A DNA stretch of 64,000 nt from Leptotrichia shahii (GTDB taxonomy: Bacteria; Fusobacteriota; Fusobacteriia; Fusobacteriales; Leptotrichiaceae): the NCBI RefSeq assembly GCF_008327825.1, contig NZ_AP019827.1, forward strand, positions 744,001 through 808,000. The letters are read 5' to 3'. The notes under the pieces are model-generated. The model made no database searches and was not told where the DNA came from. It was given only the letters and a program-made list of their open reading frames with translations. This document shows, piece after piece, positions 8,640-18,041 of the stretch. Made by a program: the position numbers and the translations under genes. Every line of letters begins with the position of its first letter. The first letter of the stretch is position 1.

Positions 8640-9950
8640 ATGAGAAGTATATTCAGTATGTTAATTTTACTGTTATTTATTTCGTGTAATAATAGTAATG
8701 GGCAGGAATTAAGAGAAGTCCATAAAAAATCAGAAAAAGAATCAGAAATGTCAGAAGTAGAATCTTTGGATTACAAAAGTTGCAGAGAATTAAGAAAATT
8801 TAATGTTAATGCTAAAAAAATTGAATTGAAAAATTTGGGATTGGAGGAGATAAAATGCATAGTGGATTATAGAAATGTGAAGGAACTGGATTTGCGATGG
8901 AATCAGTTAAAAGATGTGAAACCGTTGGAAAATTTAAAAAATCTGGAAGTTTTAAAAATAAATTTTAATCAGGTAAAAGATATAAAACCGTTGCTAAATT
9001 TACCCAATTTAAAGGAATTATGGCTTCATAATAATAAAATAAGCAATCTTAGTGGAATTGGCAAATTGGCAAAACTGGAACATCTGGATGTCAGTTTTAA
9101 TCCATTGAAAAATGGAGTGGATGAGATTTCTAATTTGAAAAAACTGAAAAGATTGGAATTACGGAAAGTTCCAAAAGAAATTGTAGACTATATTTATGAA
9201 AATTATCATAATTTTATGATTCCTGAAAAAATATTTATTGAGCAAAGATATCCAGAACTTGCTAAAAAACGTGAAAATAAAGTAAAATATCCAAATTTTT
9301 CAGAGTTTGAAGATAAAATAAACGGTTTTGAAACTGTGAAAACTGTAAGGGAACTTTCCCCAAACAAAGTTGCATTGGATAAATTGCCTAAGGAAGTTTA
9401 TAAGATAGTTGATGAGTATGATAAAAACTCTGAAGAAGCTGATGATAAAGTGGAGGGAACAGCTTTTTTTACAAATAATATTTATTCAATATATACTCTT
9501 ACTTATCCTTTTGCCTATGCTGGGCAGTCAAATAGCGAAACTGTCTTTGTGAAAAATGGAAAAGTGATTGCAAGAGATACTGTAAATTTATATTCTCAAT
9601 TGGAAAGTATTGATGAAAATAATTTGTTTTTATCGGTAGTTGCAGCAAGCGGGGGAACAAATTATGCAATAACTGATATGAAAAGTGGACAGATGTGGCG
9701 AGAAGAATTTAGGGATTTCGGATTAATATCGCCTAAGAGAACTGGTAAAGTTTTTGTAACATCTTCAAAGAAAAATGCTGTCAACGTAAGAGAAAGCGAT
9801 GATTTGGACAGTTCAATAATTCATAAATTAGCGGATAATGTTGAAGTTGAAGAAATTTCAGATGAGAAAGACTGGAAATATGTGTATTTTTATAATAAAG
9901 ATGGGGGATATTATATGAAAGGGCATATAAATAAGAGTCAGTTAAGATAA
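8640..9950 (+). CDS. Leucine-rich-repeat lipoprotein with C-terminal SH3-like domain
   Basis: The start at 8640 is chosen because GGAGG lies just ahead of it; an in-frame ATG at 8619 would put this ribosome site inside the gene. The N-terminus is a lipoprotein signal with lipobox LFISC. Residues about 50-180 carry at least four internalin-type leucine-rich repeats (pattern LDLRWNQLKDVKPLENLKNL). A middle domain of unknown fold follows, and the last 65 residues resemble a bacterial SH3 domain (KNAVNVRESDDLDSSIIHKL). Expected in the outer membrane or periplasm. It starts the PAAR-like locus; a binding or receptor role is inference. Confidence 0.9.
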   Translation: MRSIFSMLILLLFISCNNSNGQELREVHKKSEKESEMSEVESLDYKSCRELRKFNVNAKKIELKNLGLEEIKCIVDYRNVKELDLRWNQLKDVKPLENLKNLEVLKINFNQVKDIKPLLNLPNLKELWLHNNKISNLSGIGKLAKLEHLDVSFNPLKNGVDEISNLKKLKRLELRKVPKEIVDYIYENYHNFMIPEKIFIEQRYPELAKKRENKVKYPNFSEFEDKINGFETVKTVRELSPNKVALDKLPKEVYKIVDEYDKNSEEADDKVEGTAFFTNNIYSIYTLTYPFAYAGQSNSETVFVKNGKVIARDTVNLYSQLESIDENNLFLSVVAASGGTNYAITDMKSGQMWREEFRDFGLISPKRTGKVFVTSSKKNAVNVRESDDLDSSIIHKLADNVEVEEISDEKDWKYVYFYNKDGGYYMKGHINKSQLR

Positions 9951-9998
9951 AATAAATAATTTTGTAAAAATTTCAAAATTTAAAGGAGGGAGTTAATT

Positions 9999-12900
9999 GT
10001 GGTAAATAGAAAATTTAGCGGAGTAGATATTGGAGATAGTGCAGTTGAGTTTTTTGAAAAGTTGGCTAAATTAGAAAGTGGCGGAAAATACAATTTAGCA
10101 GATCAAAAATATTATATTGGAAAATATCAGATTGGAACGGATGTTTTGATGGACATGGGATGGCTTCCGAAGGGTTCAACTTGGACAAATGCTAGATTTA
10201 TTGGTGAAGGTGCTACAAAATGGAAATTGAAAGGGAAACAGAGTTTTTTAAATAATCCAGCGGCACAAGATGAAGTAATAATGCGTTCGGTGAAAATGAG
10301 ATGGGCAACCTTGAAAAAACATAAGGATAAAATTTGTAAAAATATATCTGTTCCTAAAAATGCAGTCTATATAGCACCAGGAAAAGTTAGAGCTTCTAAA
10401 AATAAAGTAAAGACAATAATAATGAAAAAGAGAAATCAAGGATACAAAGCAGAAGATTTGAGGGGGAAAAGTTTTTTGCTTACATCGTCTGGAATGCTGG
10501 CTGCTTCACATTTATGTGGTCAAGGTGCAATGTCTAATGCTTTAGGAAATAATTTTAAAGGTGTCTGGGGAATACCAGTAGATGGAAATGCAATGCCATC
10601 ATTGCTTTATGCTGTAAATTTAGCGGGGCATGATTTATCAGCAATTATTGGATTTAAAGATAATTGTGAAGTGAATCACAAAGTTGTAGAAAAAAATCAT
10701 ACACAAACTGATAATAAAAATATAAATAAACAGGCTACAGTTCAGTCAAAACCTAAATCTAATGTTTCAAGTAACTCTTTACAAACACAAAAAGGAGCTT
10801 CAACATTAAATACTGATAAGACTGGCAATGATGAAAGTAATAAAGAAGGTGTATTTTCATTTAATGGTCAGAAGTTTGAGGAAGTTTGGGATAGTGAAGA
10901 GTATAAAAGGGACAGGGCTGAAAACGGGAAAGCTCCTGAATTGGCATTTGTAAATCCTGATGAGGCGATTTTGAAAAGGCTGCAAGCTAAATTTCAAGAT
11001 AAAAATATTTATAATGAGGATTATGTAAAATATTTAGAAACTAAGACAGGGAAAAAAGTGCTAAAAGAGAATACGGAAGATATAAATGTCATTTTGAAGA
11101 TGTATGATGAGGCGACAAAGGACAATGATAAGATTGGGAATGTAATAAGGCAGCATGGATTTGACATTTTAAGGGGAAGAGAGGAAAGTAATGAGATTTT
11201 GCGGATACAAGATATAGTTTATTATATTTATTCGTATCCTATTAATAATAAAAGTGCTATAGAATCATTAGAATATGTGCTTAGTCAATATTCAGCAAAA
11301 TATGTGAAATATCCTGATAAAAAGCCTATAAATAAATTCAACGAAGATAAGAATTATATGGATAAAATACAGGGTATGATTCAGATATATGTAAAAGATG
11401 GAAAAACTAAAGTTGAGAAGAATCAGCTACCTGAAAAGTATGACAAGTATATGCAGGGAATAAAGGATATTGATGAAATTGTTATAAAAGTTGCTAAAAG
11501 ACCAGTTTCAGAGTTACAAAAGACAAGATGTGAAAATTTGATAAGGGAACTTGGGGAAAATGTTTCGGAATATGAAAAAACTTATTCAATGGATGAAAAT
11601 GGAGTTAGGCAGTTTCCTTTATCTAGAAGATTGATTGACAATATAATAATTGAATTTTTGAAGGTGCAGACTGGGTTTAAGAAAGAAAATGAAACCAAGT
11701 ATTTTGATAATCATCAATATAAAGATAGCAATATTGTGAGAAATTATCTTTTATGGTATATAAAAAGACAAAAAGGGATTGATATTCCATCAAAAAGTGA
11801 GAGAGGATTATTTAATAGGCTTGAAAAAATTGGGAAGGATATAAGGGTAACGACTGTCTTGAATGACTGGATAACTTCAAAATCGGCAATAAAAGTACGG
11901 AATATTAAGAAAATAAGTAATTTGATAGATGAAGTTTATGAAAATTATAGGGATAATTTGGACTTTGAAAAGGATAAAGGCATTATTTTGGGATTATTTA
12001 AAGATAGCAAGGAATTGTGGGATTATGCGGCAAATATTGATTCAATGGATTTGTATTCTTTTTATAAATCGTTTTATGATTTGCAAAATATTATAAATCC
12101 TACTGGAGAGTTATTTGTAAATACTAATTGTATGCTAAAATGTACACTTGGAAGGGATATTAGCCGATTAATTATAAAAGAGGACAGTGTAATGCTTGAA
12201 GGCGGGAAACAGGCTAATATAAATGATACGAATATTCAGCCTTTTAAATCGTGTAATGCAATTGGGACTTGCCAGCCTGCATTAATGGGAATGTGGGAGA
12301 AAAATACAGATGTAAAAGTTAGAAATAAGCCTGCATTGCTGGATATTTCAACTATTCAATGTCAACATGGCGGAACTATAAGTATTGATGCTGCTGGGCA
12401 AAAGGAAGTTGGAACGGCAGTTACTAAAGATAAAGAAGTTAGTGAAGCTATTAGAGATGCTGACTGTCAATACAAGTTATTGATAAATATTTGCAGTGAT
12501 ATAAATAATGACTTTATGCAAACACAATTAAAAAAAGAAGCACAGAAATTTTCTAAATGGAATAAGTATAAAAGCAGTACAATGAATAATAAAAATAAAG
12601 AAAAAATTCAAATTGCTGAAAAGGAAACCTCTTCAGAAAAGGAAAGATATTTAAGGCAAAAAATTTTGGATGTATTTAAAGAGGCATATAAAAGCGTAAA
12701 GCAAAAATCAAGGCCTGAACTTGATACAAAAAGAATAATAAAAAAACACGGGTTAAGTTTATGTGACTATAAGCAAAAAAACTTTTATTCTGCAAAAATG
12801 CTGCCTGTAATAGCTTATGGATATTTAATGCGAGCTGGAAATTTGACGATAACAGAAAATGAAAAAAAACAGATTGAAGCAGAGTTGAATAGTGATATAA

Positions 12901-13841
12901 AAACTTCAAATACAGAACAGATAGAATTAAAGGATTACAAAATACAAAATAATGTAAAACAAACAAAAGAATCTCTAGATCATAAAATAAATTCTTCAAA
13001 TGTTACAAGCTGGATTGAAATAGGTAAAATATTATACACATCAACAAAATATCCTCCAACTGAAGCAGAGATACTAAATGCAATAAGGAAAAATGGGGAA
13101 AGTGTGGCTAGGTGTCCGTTTAGTCAAGGTGAGTGGAGTAAAACTCATAATTCTTCAATGGAAGTTAGTAATAGTGATGGTGTTCAGGATGATGTGACGA
13201 AGAAAGTTGAGCAGGATTCAACAACTAAAACAGATAAAAAATTAGAAAAGAACTCTGAAAAATGTGATACAGATAATTGTCCACATAAAGAAGTTAAAGA
13301 AAGAGCGCCATGGATAAAAGTTGCAGAAGAAGAAATGAAGAAATATAAAGGACAAAAAGAATCTAGCCGAAGTTTATATAATAGAATACAAAAAACATAT
13401 TTTCCTGATGCAAATTTTGGAACAAATAAAAATCCTACTGAAATTGCATGGTGTGCAGCATTTATAACATATTGCATGAAAACAGCAGGATATAAAAATT
13501 CATCTGATCCTTCTGTTGGAGGATACGATTGGGGAGTTGCACCAAGACCAAAATTACCAAAAAGAGGATGGTTTGAAGGTGAAAAAACTAAACCTTTTGT
13601 AGGAGCTATAGGAATTTTTAAATTTAGAAAAGGTTATAGCCATGTAGCAATATTAGTCGGGAAAAGAAAAAATGGAATGTATGTATTTTTAGGCGGGAAT
13701 CAAAATAATGAAATTAATAAAACTGCTTTTGAGCCAAGTAGAATTGATTATTTTATGAAGCCCAAAAGTTATACAGTAAAACCAGAAGAGCAAGAACTAC
13801 CAATAATTACAGATTCAAAAAATACAGGTACAGTAGGATAA
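9999..13841 (+). CDS. PAAR-like (DUF4280) protein with lysozyme-like N-terminus and amidase-like C-terminus; putative spike-tip effector
   Basis: 1280 residues starting at GTG behind AAAGGAGGG. Residues about 10-225 resemble lysozyme/transglycosylase-fold enzymes (acid in KLESGGKYN, then KYQIG, and a later GMLAASHLCGQGAM helix). Residues about 290-700 are charged and helical. Residues about 705-805 match DUF4280, a PAAR-like spike-tip domain (CTLGR..., SVMLEGGKQANINDTN, CQHGGTISI). Residues about 1105-1255 look like a Cys/His amidase (AWCAAFITYC, later YSHVAILVG and GGNQNN). The order suggests a contractile-injection cargo with two peptidoglycan hydrolases. No signal peptide. The domain assignments are from motif reading; the effector role is inference. 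Confidence 0.85.
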   Translation: MVNRKFSGVDIGDSAVEFFEKLAKLESGGKYNLADQKYYIGKYQIGTDVLMDMGWLPKGSTWTNARFIGEGATKWKLKGKQSFLNNPAAQDEVIMRSVKMRWATLKKHKDKICKNISVPKNAVYIAPGKVRASKNKVKTIIMKKRNQGYKAEDLRGKSFLLTSSGMLAASHLCGQGAMSNALGNNFKGVWGIPVDGNAMPSLLYAVNLAGHDLSAIIGFKDNCEVNHKVVEKNHTQTDNKNINKQATVQSKPKSNVSSNSLQTQKGASTLNTDKTGNDESNKEGVFSFNGQKFEEVWDSEEYKRDRAENGKAPELAFVNPDEAILKRLQAKFQDKNIYNEDYVKYLETKTGKKVLKENTEDINVILKMYDEATKDNDKIGNVIRQHGFDILRGREESNEILRIQDIVYYIYSYPINNKSAIESLEYVLSQYSAKYVKYPDKKPINKFNEDKNYMDKIQGMIQIYVKDGKTKVEKNQLPEKYDKYMQGIKDIDEIVIKVAKRPVSELQKTRCENLIRELGENVSEYEKTYSMDENGVRQFPLSRRLIDNIIIEFLKVQTGFKKENETKYFDNHQYKDSNIVRNYLLWYIKRQKGIDIPSKSERGLFNRLEKIGKDIRVTTVLNDWITSKSAIKVRNIKKISNLIDEVYENYRDNLDFEKDKGIILGLFKDSKELWDYAANIDSMDLYSFYKSFYDLQNIINPTGELFVNTNCMLKCTLGRDISRLIIKEDSVMLEGGKQANINDTNIQPFKSCNAIGTCQPALMGMWEKNTDVKVRNKPALLDISTIQCQHGGTISIDAAGQKEVGTAVTKDKEVSEAIRDADCQYKLLINICSDINNDFMQTQLKKEAQKFSKWNKYKSSTMNNKNKEKIQIAEKETSSEKERYLRQKILDVFKEAYKSVKQKSRPELDTKRIIKKHGLSLCDYKQKNFYSAKMLPVIAYGYLMRAGNLTITENEKKQIEAELNSDIKTSNTEQIELKDYKIQNNVKQTKESLDHKINSSNVTSWIEIGKILYTSTKYPPTEAEILNAIRKNGESVARCPFSQGEWSKTHNSSMEVSNSDGVQDDVTKKVEQDSTTKTDKKLEKNSEKCDTDNCPHKEVKERAPWIKVAEEEMKKYKGQKESSRSLYNRIQKTYFPDANFGTNKNPTEIAWCAAFITYCMKTAGYKNSSDPSVGGYDWGVAPRPKLPKRGWFEGEKTKPFVGAIGIFKFRKGYSHVAILVGKRKNGMYVFLGGNQNNEINKTAFEPSRIDYFMKPKSYTVKPEEQELPIITDSKNTGTVG

Positions 13842-13852
13842 AGGAGATAAAA

Positions 13853-14437
13853 ATGATAAAATTACTAATTAAAATAATAATACTGACTTCAATTTTATGT
13901 TGTGGTAAAAATAATGACAATTTGTTTAATAATATTAAATATAAGGAAAATACAGAAAAAAAACCGCAAAAAACATTGCAAAAAATAAGTTTTGATAATA
14001 AAAAAATGAATAATAAAGAAATGATTATATCACTTAAAAGAATTATTGATAGTGTTATTACAGCACGTAAAAATAAAAATTATATATTAGAAAAATATGA
14101 TGAGGATATTTTTAAAAAATATAGAGAATATTTTGATGATACAAAAAATAATAGTGAGTTTTTTCAAAAAACTTCAAATTTACTTTTAGAATTAAAGAGT
14201 GAATTGAGTAATTTAAATTATGCCGAAAATATTAAAAAGACCGTGAAAATTAAAGGTGTTAAATACAGTTGTTCAATTCAGATAACAAAAAAACCTGAAA
14301 AATTAAAATATGTTGATGGAGATGTATATGGTACAGTTAGCTGTTCTTCAGAATATGATTCGATGAGCAGATTTGAAGAAATTTATTTAAAAAAAGTAGG
14401 AGAGAAATATTATATATTAGATTTATTAATTTCATAA
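13853..14437 (+). CDS. Small lipoprotein, possible immunity protein for the 9999 gene product
   Basis: 194 residues with a lipoprotein signal (ILTSILCCGK, Cys about residue 17), so it should be anchored facing the periplasm. It follows the putative cell-wall-cutting effector by only 11 bp with its own AAAGGAG site. Known immunity proteins for amidase effectors are often periplasmic or lipid-anchored and encoded directly downstream; that parallel is the only basis for the immunity idea. The mature part is Lys/Asn-rich and I recognise no domain. Confidence 0.85.
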   Translation: MIKLLIKIIILTSILCCGKNNDNLFNNIKYKENTEKKPQKTLQKISFDNKKMNNKEMIISLKRIIDSVITARKNKNYILEKYDEDIFKKYREYFDDTKNNSEFFQKTSNLLLELKSELSNLNYAENIKKTVKIKGVKYSCSIQITKKPEKLKYVDGDVYGTVSCSSEYDSMSRFEEIYLKKVGEKYYILDLLIS

Positions 14438-14445
14438 AAAATATA

Positions 14446-14474
14446 TTGACAAATTTTAAAATTTAGTTTAAAAT
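14446..14474 (+). promoter_or_regulatory. Promoter for the 14551 gene
   Basis: TTGACA (14446-14451), 17-bp spacer, TAAAAT (14469-14474). A GAAGGGGG stretch follows at about 14501, but no start codon lies at the right distance from it. Confidence 0.65.
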
Positions 14475-14550
14475 AATTTTAATAAAAATTTAATAAGATA
14501 GAGAAGGGGGAAATAAAATTATTTAAAATATCATATAAAATTAAGACAGG

Positions 14551-16767
14551 TTGACTGAAAATGATTTTTATGGTATTGGAAGTAATTTTGAGAGGAATAT
14601 GAGGAATAAAAATGTTATAAATCAGACTAATCGAACTATTTTGTTTGAAGAAATTAATCCAGAAAAGATGGATATTTTGACACTTGTTAATGATGCTAGA
14701 AATATGGATTCGTTGGATGACGAAAATATTATTGAGATTAATAGGCATCTTTTGGTTGGGAGTTTTGAGGAGTTTTTGGAAAAATTTGATCCGAAAGTAT
14801 ATAGTTATTTTGATGTAGAGAGTCAGAGTATTAGGTATATTTTGAAAAAGCCTGAAGGAGTACCTGAGGATTTGGTGACAGAGATTAAGATTAATAATGG
14901 GAATACATTTTTTAAAATGCTTAGCACGTTAATTGAGGCAAGAAAATCACAAGGAAATAGAAATGTAGATTTTAAATTTGAAAATATTTTGGAATTGATT
15001 TCTCCAAAAAAGGTTATTGAGGATATTAAGCAGACAAGAAAAGAAATTGCTTATATTTATCAGAAATATGAAGAATTGGATGATGAAAATCCTAAAAAAT
15101 TGGAATTAGGAGATAAGCTTAATACAAAATTTGAAGAGGCTTCAGAAAATTATAGTAATGTACTGGGAATGTTGCCACTTGCGATTGAAGATATAAAAAC
15201 TCGGCTGTTAATTGGAAATGATTCGAATAATTTTAAATCAGAGAAAATAAAATTGGGAATGTTGCAGGTTGGAGAAAAAGGAGAACTTGAGGTAATTGAG
15301 TATAAACAGGAAAATCAAAATTCACTTGCGATGATTGAAGAAAAAAATACGACAGCTCTGGTTGAAGCTTTTAGGGATGATTATGAAAATGTAACAGATG
15401 AGCCAAATAAATATATTAGTGATTTGGTTGTTAGAACATTTGTGCCACTTGCGAAAACATTTGTAGATGTTGATCCTGAACAGGAAGTTCAAAATTATAA
15501 TAATTATCTGGCATTTTATAAATCGGCTCAGGAGGATTTTGTAAAAATTGCTAAGCCTTTGATTGAGAAAATATTAGGCGTAAAAATGTTTTTTGAGCAA
15601 TATGATGTTAGAATGGGGCTTATGAAACCGACACTTTTGATTACAAATGTAAAGCCTGAAATGATTGTAAAAGCAGGAAATAGGGATAAATTACGTGCAT
15701 TTTTGAATACTACTAATGAAAAAAATGATTTTGATAATACGATATGGTTTGGGATTTATCCAAATGTTGATTTAGATATAAAAAAATCAGAAAAAAAAGT
15801 TCGTGCAAGATTTATGGGAACAAAAACTGAAGAAAAAACTGAAAAAAATACTATAGAAGTATTGACAAATTTAATGACTGTACTGGCAGAATATAAAGTC
15901 CAAGTGTTTTTTAACTTTGAAGGGAAGCCTGAAACATCATTTGACAATCTTGCGACAACTGGTGTAAATAAGTATATTGAAAAAACTCAAGTTTTAGAAA
16001 ATCAAAAGTATTCAGAATATTTGATTCCAGCAATTCCTAATTTTACAATAATTCCAAAGGATAAATCAGGAGTTATACTGGATTATAAAATGAAATTTGA
16101 AGAGGAAACAGGAGTATCGCTTTCAAATGAACAGGAAGATTTGTTAAAATTTTGGATTGAAGGCGTGTATATAGATGCAGCTTATGTTGCAGCTGGAATA
16201 ATTGGTGCAACACAATGTCCAAATTATCTGAAGGAAAGATTTTCAAATGTGTCACCACTTTATCCAGGAGTACGTTTTGACATCGAAGAAAAGGATAATT
16301 CATATCATGCAAAAACGACAATGTCTAAGGAAATATCAGGATTTACAAATACAATAAAAGATAGAATAAATCAGTTTAATTATGGATTTGTATTTTCATC
16401 TGACAATGCAAATGTAGCACGTGAAAAAATTAGAAACATCGTTGTTTATAAGGCGAGAACTTTATTAAAAAATCTAGACGGAGGATATGAGCCACTTTAT
16501 AAGACACTTACTACGACGTATATTGAAAGAACGTTAAGATTCACAACAACAGACTTTAAAGAAGATAAATTAAATATGTTTTTCAGTACAAATCCTGAAA
16601 GTCAAAAATCAATCTGGTTAAAAGATACAAAATTTGTAAATGGAATTATGCAAAAGGGAGATGACTTATCTCATGTAATTGATGTGGATAATGGAATTTG
16701 TCAATTAAATATAACTTTTGCAGGAAACTTGAAAAATTTGCAAGTTGAAATTAATAAAAATTATTAG
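14551..16767 (+). CDS. Large protein with faint contractile-sheath (TssB/TssC-like) features; unrecognised
   Basis: 738 residues. The start is uncertain: TTG at 14551 follows an in-frame stop closely and has little ribosome site; ATG at 14599 has GAGAGG but too close. Residues about 120-155 (VDFKFENILELISPKKV, then helix and ARK-like residues) recall the TssB 'F..F.P..V' segment. Residues about 490-738 combine a helical region (WIEGVYIDAAYVAAGIIGA), PLYPGVRFDI and a beta-rich end, as in sheath C-terminal domains. No P-loop, signal or membrane segment. Its place beside a PAAR-like protein supports a structural role, but the similarity is too weak to name it. Confidence 0.75.
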   Translation: MTENDFYGIGSNFERNMRNKNVINQTNRTILFEEINPEKMDILTLVNDARNMDSLDDENIIEINRHLLVGSFEEFLEKFDPKVYSYFDVESQSIRYILKKPEGVPEDLVTEIKINNGNTFFKMLSTLIEARKSQGNRNVDFKFENILELISPKKVIEDIKQTRKEIAYIYQKYEELDDENPKKLELGDKLNTKFEEASENYSNVLGMLPLAIEDIKTRLLIGNDSNNFKSEKIKLGMLQVGEKGELEVIEYKQENQNSLAMIEEKNTTALVEAFRDDYENVTDEPNKYISDLVVRTFVPLAKTFVDVDPEQEVQNYNNYLAFYKSAQEDFVKIAKPLIEKILGVKMFFEQYDVRMGLMKPTLLITNVKPEMIVKAGNRDKLRAFLNTTNEKNDFDNTIWFGIYPNVDLDIKKSEKKVRARFMGTKTEEKTEKNTIEVLTNLMTVLAEYKVQVFFNFEGKPETSFDNLATTGVNKYIEKTQVLENQKYSEYLIPAIPNFTIIPKDKSGVILDYKMKFEEETGVSLSNEQEDLLKFWIEGVYIDAAYVAAGIIGATQCPNYLKERFSNVSPLYPGVRFDIEEKDNSYHAKTTMSKEISGFTNTIKDRINQFNYGFVFSSDNANVAREKIRNIVVYKARTLLKNLDGGYEPLYKTLTTTYIERTLRFTTTDFKEDKLNMFFSTNPESQKSIWLKDTKFVNGIMQKGDDLSHVIDVDNGICQLNITFAGNLKNLQVEINKNY

Positions 16768-16823
16768 TGCTATTTCTTCTTTAAACAGTAAATTTATTAC
16801 AATTTTTGAATTAAATGTTATTT

Positions 16824-16850
16824 AGCAAGGGAATAAAGATCCCCTTGCTT
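16824..16850 (+). terminator. GCAAGGG hairpin after the 14551 gene
   Basis: GCAAGGG (16825-16831) pairs with CCCTTGC (16842-16848); the inner bases extend the pairing. The following tract is T/A rather than pure T. The hairpin and its upstream TTATTACAATTT context recur at 17873-17922. Confidence 0.55.
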
Positions 16851-16917
16851 ATAAATATTGTTTTTATTTTGGGAAAAAGTTTGGTATAAAAAATGAAAAA
16901 ATAAAATTGGGGGGAAA

Positions 16918-17784
16918 ATGATTGAGAATAAATATCCAATATTTGGACATGGGCAGGTGATAAGTAAAGAAGCACTTGATTTATTAAGGGATAATCCTGC
17001 AGAATTGACAGATTTAATGCATCTGGATAGAAAAGATGGGATAATTTCGGGATTTGAGCTTGTTACAAATTTTGATGCTAAGCAGGTAACTGTAACAAGA
17101 GGAATTGTTAAATGCGGAAAAAAAATCTTTTGGATGAATGAAGATTATAAATTTGATATGCCTGAAATTGAGAATAGATATGTTTTAAAATTAAAATTAT
17201 TTTCAAATATTGAGGAAAGAAAATTTTATATTAGAAGTGCTGATTTTTATCTGGAAATTTTAGATATTGAAACAAATAATAATGAAAATACTGAAATTAC
17301 AAATAATCTGGAAGTTTGGCAAGAAAGCGATGATAAAACAAAAAGAGTTTGGAAAAATAAAATTGGTGAAATTGAAATAACACGTTTTATTACAAGAATT
17401 GGGGCAGAACTTAGAAATGACTATAATAATTTTAGAGATTTAAGACGGGATTTTAACTTGCTGGAACTTATAAATACAAAATATTCTTCAAAACACGAAT
17501 TGGGAACACTTCATCCTAAAATTTTGGAATTATTTGGGAAAGAGGCTTCCAAAAAGGAGAATTTGGATATTTATGATGTAAATTTTTATGTAAACTGTTT
17601 AAACGGAAATATAGAAAGAGATGTTATAATTGCTTATATTAATTTAAAATTACATATGGAGAAAGAAAATTATACTAATGAGGAGCTTTATCAGTATTTA
17701 GTCAAAATTTTGGATAATTTGGGAAAAGATAGAAAGATTACTGAAAAAAAGAGAGTTATTCCTAGAAAAATAACAATTGAATGA
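16918..17784 (+). CDS. Putative baseplate/tail-fibre-base-like protein of the PAAR-like locus
   Basis: 288 residues behind a GGGGGG ribosome site. Residues about 1-110 have the style of phage structural proteins that open with a 'GHGQVISKEALDLL' helix and then 'RKDGIISGFELVTN...QVTVTRGIVKCGKKIFWM', a beta-rich pattern common in baseplate or adsorption proteins. The rest is helical and ends K/R-rich. No signal peptide or enzyme motif. The resemblance is judged by eye and no family is claimed; the neighbourhood (PAAR-like effector and sheath-like protein) is the main support. Confidence 0.75.
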   Translation: MIENKYPIFGHGQVISKEALDLLRDNPAELTDLMHLDRKDGIISGFELVTNFDAKQVTVTRGIVKCGKKIFWMNEDYKFDMPEIENRYVLKLKLFSNIEERKFYIRSADFYLEILDIETNNNENTEITNNLEVWQESDDKTKRVWKNKIGEIEITRFITRIGAELRNDYNNFRDLRRDFNLLELINTKYSSKHELGTLHPKILELFGKEASKKENLDIYDVNFYVNCLNGNIERDVIIAYINLKLHMEKENYTNEELYQYLVKILDNLGKDRKITEKKRVIPRKITIE

Positions 17785-17898
17785 AGAAAATAGTTGTATA
17801 GTAAAATTGATTTAAAATTGAACTCAAAAGTTATGGTTATTTTATTTAAATCCTAAGTTTACATGATTTTTAATAGTTTTATTACAATTTCTGTTATG

Positions 17899-17922
17899 CA
17901 AGGGGTCAAGACCCCTTGTTTT
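17899..17922 (+). terminator. Intrinsic terminator after the 16918 gene
   Basis: Perfect 9-bp stem CAAGGGGTC (17899-17907) / GACCCCTTG (17910-17918) with an AA loop, then TTTTG. The rest of 17785-18041 holds nothing I recognise. Confidence 0.75.
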
Positions 17923-18041
17923 GATTACTAGACAAACTTAAAATGAGGAAAATCTTATAAATCAGTTCTATAGTTTTAAAATTAAAGCTATAAGAAAGTT
18001 ATAAAAATTGTTTTGTTAATAAATCAAATTTAATTTAAGAG

